A stretch of 62,500 nucleotides of DNA from Bigelowiella natans CCMP2755 (lineage: Eukaryota > Cercozoa > Chlorarachniophyceae), in the NCBI GenBank assembly GCA_000320545.1, contig ADNK01000483.1, forward strand, positions 1 through 62,500, in the 5' to 3' direction. The position numbers and the translations under genes were made by a program. Shown piece by piece: positions 10,956-21,793 of the stretch (position 1 is its first letter; each line of letters begins with the position of its first letter). The notes below the pieces were generated by a model that saw nothing but the letters and a program-made list of their open reading frames with translations, did not search any database and was not told where the DNA came from.

Positions 10956-13900
10956 TGCCCAAGACCAAGTGATGAGCGAATGCTTTCTCCGATTACAGTC
11001 ATTACTCCGCTGCGTGCCTGAAATAGTTGGTCGTTTTCACAGGAGCAATAAATGGAGTGTCGGGACTGTCGTACTTGATGGTAGAGGAAAGTGGCCAGCT
11101 ATGGTAAAGCTGAACAAAATTGTTGATATGTCAATCATGCACTCATCATACGATGATGATTATAGGTATGGGATGAGTCACTTTTGGACGAGGAGGTCCT
11201 TAAGAAAAAGGGGAAAGGTAATCATAATGGTATCTATCCTATGGCGAGGAATACGTGAACTGAGTGAGATGAAACACAGGAAATAAAATTCCGATAAGAT
11301 ACATCGGTGAAAATCGGCAGTTTGGATGGGTTCCTCAAAAAAGGATTGGCAAATTCGATGATAACAAGGCATGATTTAATCATTTGATAAAGATTAACAG
11401 TAAACTGAGAAATTTTTCGTTTTACAGGTGCCCAAAAATAAACGAATAGCTTTTGAACATGCTCGACGGTTGTTAAATGGCGAGGCAATAGAAGGATACG
11501 GAGACGAATGGAAAGGTAGAATGGTACCTCTCCACATCATTTCTACTTTGATTTTTTCCATCTAAAGGCGTACTTGCTCAAAAAGTGGCTGCCGAAGACG
11601 GAGAAAGCCGCACAGCAGCAAAACAAGGCTCGAAAGTGGCTGCAGAGGAAGTTAGGAGTAACGAAAAGTCTAATATTAAAGGCGATAACATTAAATCGGT
11701 TGCAAGCAGCAAGAAAGCGACGGGGAAGGGAAAGAAGAATGCGCCCAAAAAACAGGCTGATAGAAATCGAAGCCATCGTAAGCAAGATTCTACGAAAAAG
11801 CAAACGAAGGATAAAAATACTGTTAAGGAAGAAGAACTCAGTTCTCATGCCGATGTACAAGGCGAGAGCAAGAAGGTGTAGAAAGATCTCTTATGATAAT
11901 AATGTACAAGCATAACACGGAGTTGTTTTTTTCAGAAGTCCAATCTAACAAAGACTACTCGGGAAGAAGTGATGGAGCAGCCCACCGGCGAGGAGCTGAG
12001 AGCATTGATTGAAGAGAAGATGGAGGATATATTCAAGAATCGGAGAGACGAGCTTATGGAAAAAAACGAATTCACAAAAAAAGGAGTATGTGATTATTCA
12101 CAGACCTGTAGGTCGCATTCCCCTGAGAAATGATGTGATGTTCTGCAGATAAGGAATCTTCTGTGCAAAGAGAACAACCTGAAGTCAACGAAAGAATTCA
12201 GGCATTTGATGATAATCTAAATTTCACATCACTCCACTCTACTCCACCCTTCATGTTCGTTAAAACCTTCAATGCAACCTGTAGGAACATAGTGAAAGAA
12301 ATCTTGCCTGCATTCTTGGAGAAGTACGTTAAGGAGGATGGCGAGCCCGATCAAGCCAGTGGAGATCACACTACACATCAAGATGACGATGATAATCAAA
12401 AGCAGTCTGTACAAAAGGGTAGTGCTCTGGAAAAAGAGGTGAAGGATGAGAAAGTTATCGTTAAAGAGGAGAAGGATGTATTGGATGCTGCAAAAGACGA
12501 AGCAGAAAAGGTAGACGAACTCTGTCAGTGTTCATGTCAGAGGTACAATAATTTTGTCTTTTTTGAAAGTCTAAAATAGCAAAGACTGGGAAAGAGAACG
12601 AGATGGAAGTGGATCAGCCAACTGGCAAGCAGCTAGAGGCCGGAAATGACGATGCGGAATCAGTAAAGGAAGACCATGATCAGGAAAAACCAAAAAGGAG
12701 AATACAGCCCGAGCTTCAAGCCAAGAAAGAGAAAAAGAGTGCCAAATTGAAGAGTAGTCCTCCGGAAAAGCAGGTGAATGCACGGTTCGCCGCTAGTTGA
12801 TTGTATTGTCACAAGTATATACATTTTGTCAGAAAAAAGAAGCAGCAAAACTCTTGAGGATTCAGGCGATATGCACCAATTACAAGTAATACATACAGAA
12901 ATAGCTGGTAGATGTAGATGGGAAGAGAGTACAATAGTCAGAACCGATGCGCCAAAACTAGTCCTCCCGCTGTAAATTGGAGATAAAATATAGAATACAG
13001 CTCTCGATGTCAACTTCTCTGTACGTATGAAGGCAACAAATTAAAGACTTGGATCAGGAGAGAAAAGAGGAAATCGAAAGGACGAGCGAGCTGAAGAACG
13101 AAATCGAGCGTTTAAAAGAGGAAGGTGATACCTCTACCGAATTGTTACGGTGGTTTTCTTCGATCTTTTCATCTTAATAATGTTCAGTTCTTTTACATGG
13201 AATTGAGGAATACACATACCTACACAGTTTCAGAGCATATGCAAAAAATAAAAGATGAGAAAAAACGAAGTGGTGACTTGCAAGCTTTCCGCCAAGAAAA
13301 GAGATTCGCGTACCGGAAAAAGGAATCGAAGGTGCCCCTTGATGATCTGTACCAAGGATGAACAAATTATGGAATTCAATTTAACGTGTTAATGATTAGG
13401 CCAAGGTTGAGGCAGGCTCGACGAAGAAGCGAAAGAAGATTCCGAAGAAGTCTGCCAAAATTGTGATGAAGGAGAAACAAACAAAGCTGAAGAAGAAACT
13501 CGAGAAAATTATGAAGCATAGGGTGGAGGAACCTGCTGAACTGGAAGAAGAGAAGGGGCACAATCGACGTAGAGATCGTTCACCGCAACGTAGAGATCGT
13601 TCACCGCCACGTAGGGATCGTTCACCGCTACGTAGGAATCGTTCACCGCTACGTAGAAACGCACCTGAGGCCTCGACGCAAAGAGACCACTCGTATCATC
13701 ATTCTCGACACAACCTTCCCCGGCAGCCAGAAAGGGGGAGATACTCTTCATCATTTTATGGAGGAGCCGCTCCCTCACAGCAGCAGCAGCAACAGCAGCA
13801 TCTTTCTCACCATCCCAACCAAGCAGCCCCCTACTCCCGCCCAGATCATCATTCTCGACAGGTACAGCAGCAATCTTTGCATCCTCAAACTTCGGTGGTA

Positions 13901-14727
13901 GACTTCCCCCCCACCCCCTCACCCCTTCCCTCCACCCACACATAACAAACACAAACGCAAGTACGAACATGCGCAAGGTTATTCAGAGAGAATATGGAGA
14001 AAGCAAATAATCCCATCGTTCTACTATTTGTGTGTTGTTCCAGTACTCGCAACAACCCCCACCAGCATCTCATGCTGCTCCCGCTTCTGACCGAGAATCA
14101 TCTCGTGGATCTCGCCCAAGAAAGCGACAGTCAAGATGGGGTCCCACCAAGGACGAAATCGAGAAGAAGAAGAGGACAACCGAAATCGAGATAGTTCAGA
14201 GGAGGAGAGAATCACAAAAGCGAAGGAGAGAACAAAAGAGTGATATCGACGATTTAACAAATCTGGATGATTTCAACTTCGGCACGGATTTTGGATCCAA
14301 CGCCCATTTGCTCCAAGATGGATTTCGTGATGGCAAGGAGCAAGCTCAAATTGCGAAAAAGGAGCATTCGAAAACACTTGGCGATAAAAAGGAGTGGTGT
14401 CACAAAACTGCAATCCGGGCGTTCTTGGGTTTTGAGCCCACCGACATTGACAAAGCGTACGATTACAGAGAGATTCGAAACTGGAGACAAAGCAATCCAA
14501 ACCACAAGGAGGAATGCAGCGAAACGGAAATTGAAGAGGTAGTGAATTTTAGCCTGAGACTGTAACAATCACCGACCAAGTTAACTATTTGTTAGGAGGA
14601 TAAGGAATTCAAAGCAAAGATGGAGAAAAGAAGGCAGGATAAGAAGATGGAAAGGCGAAGGAGCCAACGTGACAGGGAGAATAAAGAACGTCATTCAGGC
14701 AAGCTTAAGAGGCAACGCTCACAGTGA
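10956..14727 (+). CDS. PWWP - DEK_C - RS - ULM-like chromatin/splicing protein
   Basis: Sixteen phase-checked exons (10956-10969, 11043-11103, 11166-11217, 11280-11368, 11428-11515, 11568-11875, 11936-12085, 12149-12201, 12285-12510, 12570-12773, 12833-12885, 13033-13124, 13234-13331, 13400-13861, 14044-14538, 14596-14727) encode 858 residues. Residues about 10-88 form a PWWP domain: GTVVLDGRGKWPAMVWDES, then IRYIGENRQFGWVP and FEHARRLL. PWWP domains bind methylated histone H3. Residues about 219-282 (PTGEELRALIEE ... KKGIRNLLCKENN ... KEFRNIVKEIL) match the DEK C-terminal fold. A coiled, Lys/Glu-rich centre leads to five RRDRSP-type repeats (552-582), a Gln/His-rich stretch, then RPRKRQSRWGP (674-684), a U2AF-homology ligand-like motif with Trp682. 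The last 150 residues hold an unrecognised segment (AIRAFLGFEPTDIDKAYDY) and a basic tail. A bridge between chromatin marks and the spliceosome is inferred. Two introns use GC-AG borders. Confidence 0.88.
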
Positions 14728-15588
14728 AAAATCAAGACAAACGAATTGCACGAAGTATTGGTTATGCTAGTATGGGTCAACGTAGCATGCAATAACCACT
14801 GCGTTAGTTTGCCTTTTCGACCATAGAGGACTATTCGTTGCGTCACTTCGCAAGCTGTGCTTCGGTTCATTTTTTTCGTCACTTACATGCGATAGGCGCT
14901 GTTACATTTGTCATGGTATCTGCTGCATTACAACAGCACCCGAGTATTACATGCCTCGAATGTGTTCTGCTTCAGCGAAAACGTTAAGCAACTTTCACTC
15001 AGCTATAGCAGTATCAGCGTATATATGGAATGTGGCAAGCAGCAAGTTGCAAGCACACCACGGCGTCATCACAAAACCTCCAAATAATAGCGAACGCGAA
15101 GCTCAGCGCGTCATGCAGTTGAACATAGCATCGCATCGGGGTGGCGCTCCAGGCCGCACGGGCAGAATCGAAGTCACCATCACAATCGTGTGCATCATGC
15201 GCCATGGCGTTTAAGTAAGACCAAGCTATACGCAACAGCGATTGCACGCGATGTAAATCTGGTATCATATCTGTGGCGGTCGGTAGCAGCTATTTATTCG
15301 ATCGGCTATGCGTGCACGGTAGCAGGCGTCAGAATCATCCGTCGAGTTCATGGTATGCCCACGAGAACTGACCCGTGATGACCTGTGCGTTGCACTTCTA
15401 ATGGCTATATGAGATGGGTGTAATGAAGGATTAAATTCTTTCAATTGTCATCCTAACTAGCTAATGTAGCTGTGCAATGCCATAAATAGCAGTAGCACGA
15501 TGAGTATGAGTATTTGTGCTATCTACGAATAAGGTGCTTTTACGCATAGTAAAACAGCGATTTGTCGATAGATTAGCGCCAACGTATA
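14728..15588. other. Convergent gap, no gene found
   Basis: Separates the PWWP gene and the core-1-synthase-like gene tail to tail. It is poor in CTAG compared with the other convergent gaps (single copies near 15457 and 14766). An open plus frame at 14951-15214 has no features that suggest a gene. Confidence 0.5.
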
Positions 15589-17595
15589 TCATAATTTTGA
15601 ACCTGGAGGTAAGGCTGCTGGACATCTTACATCGATCATTTTCCTTAAAGCAAAGTGCATTCCCCTCGTTTTCCATTTCGATGGGCATGCAACATTACCG
15701 TGCTTACTCAAGTGCGCATCGAGCTTCCGTGACAGGATGTGCATAGTCTTTGGACGAGCAGAATGAAAGAATGACATGCATCCTATGAAATCTTCATCTA
15801 AATTTTCAGCAAACTCGTACTGCTTTTGGATCAATCTAGAGTCTGTCGTGTGTCCGTCAACATTGGTGATGTAGTCGCTCATGTTATGTGCAACCTAATG
15901 AACACGATTATTGTTGTAAGTAAACATATCGTTCTCTTACAAATACTAATGTTTGAAGAAGAGCTTACCAGTTCGATTGTCCCAATGCCAAAAGTCCGCA
16001 CTATTTGTCCCAGCCTCCGATCATCCACATCGGAATGCATCCACACGTCGCCTGCTCTCGCTCGCATGGTTCTTATGAAGTACCCGAAGTTCCGAACCCA
16101 TTTTCTAGTGTAGCCTGAAAATATTCCGATTCCCCACACCCGATTTGAGAAGCCTGCGCTAAGTTCCCACTCGGGATCCAAGCACGAGAACCGCTGCTCC
16201 ACCAGCCTTGTGTTCATCCAGGTGTCGTCGTCAGTGCGGACAAAATACGTACACCGCGATGCCCAGACCGAGTCGTACGTATCAGATAAATACTCCCAGA
16301 ATTTCATCATTTTTACTGCTATCTTCCCATATCGTCCAACGAACTCTGGATCGTACCCCTTTATGTGCTTCCCGCTAGAATCTCTGTACCTTCGAAAATA
16401 GTATTTACTCAGGTTGAATCGGAAAATCTGGCTGATATTAAATTTAAAGAAAAGTGTAGTTGTTCATGATGTCTGCAATATTTGAGTTGTGCGAAATCGT
16501 TATACGGAAGCTACCCCTTGTACGCGACGTGGATCTCATTCTTATCAAAGTCGATGTAGTTTGTCGTATCGCCTTCTTCTGAAACGATGAAAAAGAATCG
16601 TCCTTCCACACTTTTCGCCCATGTAGTTTTCACGGGCTCATATCTTCCATTACCCAACTTTGTTGGAGAGAAGAAACAAGTGATATTTTTCGCTAGATCT
16701 TTTTCGTCGATGTGCTTATGCTCTGGACGCCTCAGCTCTGGTTTCGGTGCAGTATTACATTTGTTGATTCCCCACCAAGTTCGCGCTTCGGGGGTAGCAT
16801 GGCCATACGAACGAGCGAAATGACTGACGTAATAATACTCAGAAAGTCCTTGGCATGTGCAGTTCCACTTAGAACAATCGATTTTCGCGGGAGGGCGCTT
16901 TTCAGGACTAGTGTGGCACTGGTTCTTCCGCCACCACACCCGCATAGCTTCAGAGGCTGTTCCGTACGAACGTCCATGCCATACGTTGTGTAGGTTCGAA
17001 AGATCTTGGCAGGAACAGTTCCATTGAGAGCACTCTCGAGCTGGCTTTTCGCTGCTTGTCTTATTGAATTCCGAGCGCAGCGAGTCTGATGTCGCCTTTT
17101 GTAGAGGAGCTCTTCCCTCACCAACATCTTTGCTCCTACGCTTTTCTTCCTCGTGCACGTTCTGCTTCAAACATATTATTTCCAGTTTATTCTCAATTTT
17201 TTGTTCCGAGAGATGGAAACGCTGCAAGGTGCACATGAGTGTTCTCATCTTCGAAAGTGAAAAGACTTTCGCCAATTCGCGATAAGGAGAATCACCTGCT
17301 CAGGCGGTGAGGGAGTCGAGGGAGCTGAGTAGTAATCTAGAGAACCTAAAAGCATATAGTAAGAGAGATATATGTCCATGTACACCTTCGGGTATTATTA
17401 TATCCTTCCGACCCTCTATTATTCTGACGGGCTCTGCAGCACTCTGGTTTGTGTCCCAAAGAAGGAGGACCGCAAGACATATAGCAGCAACGAGAGGAAG
17501 AATTTGGGATCCAACCTAGGAATTCATAAGCCATGAGCGTATATTATCTGCTTAATAATAAGGTTATCCTCGATAGAGTGGAGCATCACTTTCAT
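15589..17595 (-). CDS. Type II Golgi glycosyltransferase, GT31 / core-1-synthase-like, with duplicated Cys/Trp module
   Basis: Five phase-checked exons (17590-17595, 17384-17515, 16515-17221, 15969-16431, 15589-15894) encode 537 residues. Residues 1-6 are cytosolic. About 7-23 form a signal anchor (ILPLVAAICLAVLLLW), and a charged stem follows. Two copies of a Cys/Trp module span about 110-152 and 162-204, with shared pattern CSxWNCxCQxLS, RSYGxA, WWxxNxC. The catalytic part resembles C1GALT1: KTTWAKSVEGRFFFIVSEE, the metal-binding DDD in FVRTDDDTWMN (349-351), SDVDDRRLG, and a C-terminal MSFFHSARPKTMHILSRKL. It is a retaining-compartment enzyme that probably adds beta-1,3-linked sugar; donor and acceptor are unknown. 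I do not recognise the duplicated module, which may bind glycan. The first exon carries only two codons (MK). Divergent from DNAL1. Confidence 0.85.
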
Positions 17596-18281
17596 TTCCT
17601 TCAAGATGTGAGGAGATGCCAACGATCTCAGGACAGTCCTGTCTCATGGTTGCTTGGCATTGTTGAGCTAGATTCGAACCAGTGAACGGCCATTACTCTC
17701 TCTCTCCTCTCTTTCTCGAATAAGCTCCCTTCCAGAAGCTCACTTGGCTCCTCGCTTTCTTCCCAGAGCCCAAGGCTGACGGTTGTGTGTGCCCCCCGAC
17801 CGACGGGTTCTGTCGTTTCCGGGTTAGACGAACAACGTTTTTATTCTAAAAATGCTCAATTCCATAGGTTTTTAATTAAAACCCCATGCAATTATGAAAT
17901 TAACGTTACGTCGTATATAATCCCCTGCGCTTTTGTTGATATAGAAAGAGATTGTCCCGTCGCAAAGCGGAATATTCGAAGGATATTGTCGCAGAGGACA
18001 ACCAGAAGGAATTTACGAAGTTATTCTACTTAGCTTTCCCAACAAGAGAGTGTTCTTGAATCAAATTAGAAATCCAGGCAATAATATGTAATTGATTCTT
18101 ATATAGTCTGTCGTAAGGAGTATAGGAGTTGTATTGAGGTATAGAAAGCACATAGGATATCTGAAAATTATTTCTATGAAAATTTGTCGGTCGCCACTGA
18201 CAGTTTCGAACTGAAAGCTTATCGGGTTTCTCCCCCTCCAAAACTCGTCCGTTGTGCCACAGAGCTACAGCATCGCTAAGA
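17596..18281. promoter_or_regulatory. Divergent gap glycosyltransferase/DNAL1
   Basis: Shared upstream region of about 690 bases. The minus strand at about 18185-18275 carries tRNA-like A-box (GTGGCACAACGG) and B-box (AGTTCGAAACT) words but does not fold as a tRNA. No other element was recognised. Confidence 0.4.
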
Positions 18282-20190
18282 ATGGTAGATGATCTCATGG
18301 CAACGCTGAATTTAACTTGGAATTTCTAATACTATCTGTGTCACAAAATCTAGTCCAAGAATACCAACTGCAAGAACGCCATTAAAGAATGGGTATGTAG
18401 GCAAGAAACTAATTGTTTTGTGGGGATTGGTCTTTATATTGAGTTACAGAGTAAAGTAAAGTGACATAGTGCGATTTCATATTTATCAGCACTTTCGATA
18501 GAATCTGCCTTATTTCACATGATTTTATTTGGCCAGAAGGTCTCTAAACCACGATTGTACGCGTATTAACTGTAGATGAAAAGGGAGAAGGCGATGGCAG
18601 AGATGAAAGCTAAGGAATGGGCAGAAAAAAAGGAAGCAGGAGCACCTGATGAAGATATGCCAGTTGACGCAGGTAACGATTTTATAATGTGCTAACATTT
18701 AAGCGTTTAAAAAATAGCACAGCAGCTCTCATCAAATATCATAAATGTAGATGGACAGCTGCACAATCCCGACGGATCAGTATTTACCGGGCCGAAAGAT
18801 GCGAAGGTGCACATTAGTTTTCTCGGAATATATGATCTTTTTTAATAAGGAAACCATGTGTTGATCAACCAGCCTTATTTACGCTTTCTCGTCAGAAAAT
18901 TACACTCATAGGGATGATCCCACCGATTGCTAAAATGGACAAACAGCTAAATGACCTCCCACTTTGCGAGTATGTTCAATGAAACCACACATGACATGCA
19001 GAAGATGGTATGTGTTCGACATTAGTGTAAAGATTTTTTATGGTTTAAATCCAGACACCTAGGACTATCGACAAACAACATAGGGACCATCGGAAACCTA
19101 AGTACACAATTTCTGGGAATCAAAAATGTATATATTCATTCAAAACCTTATTGACAAATGGTTCAAATGCAGAGGAGCTCCGAAACCTGAAGACTCTCTC
19201 TCTGAGCCGGAACGTTATAAAGGTTGTCTGATACATGAGAGAAAATGGCATGCGGAAATATTCATCACTGGATGATTTATTCCGCGATAGGCTCTCAAGA
19301 ACTTGGATCCCCTTGCTGACACCCTCGAGCAACTATGGCTGTCATACAATCTGGTACTGTTCCTTCACAACGTTATCACTAGTAATGCTGAGGTACACAA
19401 GTCTTTCACTAATCCTTGTTCCCCCATCATTTCTTTCCACAGCTTGAGAAATTGGATGGCCTTTCGAAGCTCCGAAAGTTGAGAATTCTGTACGTCGCGA
19501 ACAACAAAATTGCTGATTTCGCCGAGGTCGATTACGATAAGGTTTTCTTCGTATAGTGAATTCACATTTGCTCTGCTACTCTTTAGTTTGCAAAGTTAAA
19601 GGAAAATACAAATTTGGAGGAGCTTGTGGCCATTGGCAATCCTTGCTACCTCGTCAGGAAACCTAGACAATTTTATATAATCTGATCTAGTTTCAAAAAA
19701 TAAACTTTGCTCTATATGAAGAGAAAAATATATTTTAGATTTTATATAGCTGTGAAATTTCACGGTCGTCTCATTTTCTCTCTAATAAGCAATCTTATCT
19801 CCCTTTCCTCTGTGATACAGACGTATATAACCCACTAACGAAAATTAAAGAAGCAAATTCGATCTATTTTTCTATTCCGTATCCAACATCCGAAATAAAA
19901 GCTGTTTTTTGGGTAATCGACAGGCATCAGATGCTAAAACGGCAAGAGCCACAGTACGACTTCTTCGTATTTTATCACCTCCTTAATTTGACATAGTGTA
20001 TTTGTTCCATCAGATCATCCGTGCAATACCTAGTCTTAAAATGTTGGATGGAACACGCATTGAGCTTAGCGAAAGAGAAGAGGTCGTACAATAGTTGCTT
20101 TACTCTTGACAGAAATCATATTAATAACCGTTCTTCAAGAGTCTCACTCACATGTGTGCAAATTCTCAGGCTGAAGAGAAAAAAGAGTAA
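18282..20190 (+). CDS. DNAL1: Outer-arm dynein light chain 1 (leucine-rich repeat)
   Basis: Axonemal LC1, which binds the motor domain of outer-arm dynein heavy chain and tethers it to the microtubule. Thirteen phase-checked exons (18282-18284, 18354-18392, 18576-18672, 18751-18806, 18896-18969, 19055-19101, 19173-19222, 19291-19353, 19443-19541, 19587-19652, 19924-19953, 20014-20082, 20170-20190) encode 237 residues. The start MSKNTNCKNAIKEW aligns with the MAKATT..ALxxW start of known LC1. The core has IPPIAKMD, then repeats HLGLSTNNIGTIGNL, LKTLSLSRNVIK, LEQLWLSYN and LRILYVANNKI, and the capping motif IPSLKMLDGT. About 45 extra residues follow the N-terminal helix (MKREKAMAEMKAKEW..., charged). 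The ATG is its own exon. Its presence shows that the organism builds motile flagella or cilia. Confidence 0.95.
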
Positions 20191-21649
20191 TTGTAATCCT
20201 GATGAATGGATCATCTTTGTGCCAAACTGCTGAATTATTCACATAATTGCTATCTCCAACAATGCTCGCTGCGGCAAAGTACAAAGTTCTGTCTGAGGCC
20301 GCACGTGCCAATCTTTTTGAGTACTGGGTTATGGGAGGATGGTGCTAGTTAATACTTCATTGGCACGTAGAAAATCACTAGATCAATCTAAATGCCGATG
20401 CGTTGTCTTCACAATGGTTATCAAAATAAAATATTTTGTCTTATTTGGTGTACTCTAACACCATGTTTGACACAGAAAGATCAACACATGTGCATGCAGT
20501 ACTAGACTAGTGCATTTGCAATTGCTGTCGCTGGCTTGTTTTTGTGCACTTTTTTGTCGTGCAATTCTAGAATTGTATTGTTGCATCATTGTCGATCGTA
20601 CGCAGATTGACGAGTAGGCATGCTAGCATGGCTCAGTAGCGTCTAAAGCGTTACGCATGACTGATCAACCGTTGCTCATTGGTTCGATTTGTTGCTGAAT
20701 CAAAGCAACGCTGCTAGAACATGATCACGACGACATGCGCGGATTGAAGCTGCCTTGCGCGAATATACGAACCATGCATGCTAACATGTGCGAAGGATTC
20801 ACGTGCGCACTGCAGCATCACAAGCCAGCTAGAAAGCGATTGTAGAGCGCACAGCTCTAGAGCTAGCTAGATAGACAGCTATGTCTAGATGTGTGTGATG
20901 GCACACAAGTGATGGCAATGAAATTGTTGCAACGGCCAATAGCGGCATGGTGTTCTACTGAGCACACCCATCTAGCCATCTAGCCATCGCAAAGCGATGC
21001 TGCTGCATTATACCTATACCCACTCTAGCACTGCATTGCAATCATGCAGTGTTATAGTTCTGCTGTGTAATGTTGTGTCACATTGTTGCACTTGCAATTC
21101 ACAGGGGGCTTGTATTCAAGGGAGGGGGTTGCACATATGCAAGTGTCATGCTAGTATGTGCGTGATGCTATAATGCATGGCACAGCATGTCCTGCATATA
21201 TGCATCCAATTTATAAATTGCATGAAACACATCGTAGCTGAGACTAACAGATTCAAAATTAGCGCTGTATACGTAGCCGCTGCATTGCACAGCTACATAA
21301 GGATAACATGACTATCGTATTGAACAAATTTAATTGATTAATTACATCCGTCTCATGTTGCATGTGCACAAAAAAGTTTGCTTTTTAAGAACCCCACAAG
21401 CCCCACGATGTGCGACTACGATGTGCCGTGCGCAATGCGAAGCAACATGCGGTGCTAATAATGCGAAGCGATACTCCTGTATTATGCTACTGTAGTTTTA
21501 TGCTGTATTGTATTATATTATTATACTGGGTGTGCTCAGCACACCATCCCGCCATTGACGGTTATAATAATTATATTATTATTACTTACACATCACACAC
21601 GCTATCTAGCTAATCAATTGCTGCGGGAATTGAGGCTGCACAAATAGCG

Positions 21650-21688
<39 letters not shown>

Positions 21689-21793
21689 ATCCATGCTATG
21701 TGTGTTCAGTCATTCTCCACCGTCATCATATATTTTGATTCATGTTCTCTTCGTTACCTTCAAAATCATGTAAGACTTATGTTCAAGGCCAGA
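20191..21793. other. Convergent gap with CTAG/CATGCTAGCATG island
   Basis: Lies between the 3' ends of DNAL1 and the GT8-like gene. CTAG palindromes cluster at 20480-21000, CATGCTAGCATG is at 20619-20630, and CCATCTAGCCATCTAGCCAT near 20968-20987 is shared with the gap at 8521-8540. A CATGCATGCTAACATGT word near 20775 recurs near 57770. A (GT)n tract lies at about 21650-21684. No gene was seen. Confidence 0.75.

Noticed and set aside
17640-17720. GTTCGAATC-type word near 17670
   Set aside because: The flanks do not pair as a T-arm and there is no matching acceptor stem.
18185-18275. tRNA-like A-box and B-box on the minus strand
   Set aside because: GTGGCACAACGG and AGTTCGAAACT resemble tRNA promoter boxes at plausible spacing, but no acceptor stem, an over-long D-loop and a poor T-stem rule out a cloverleaf. 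At best a tRNA-derived relic.
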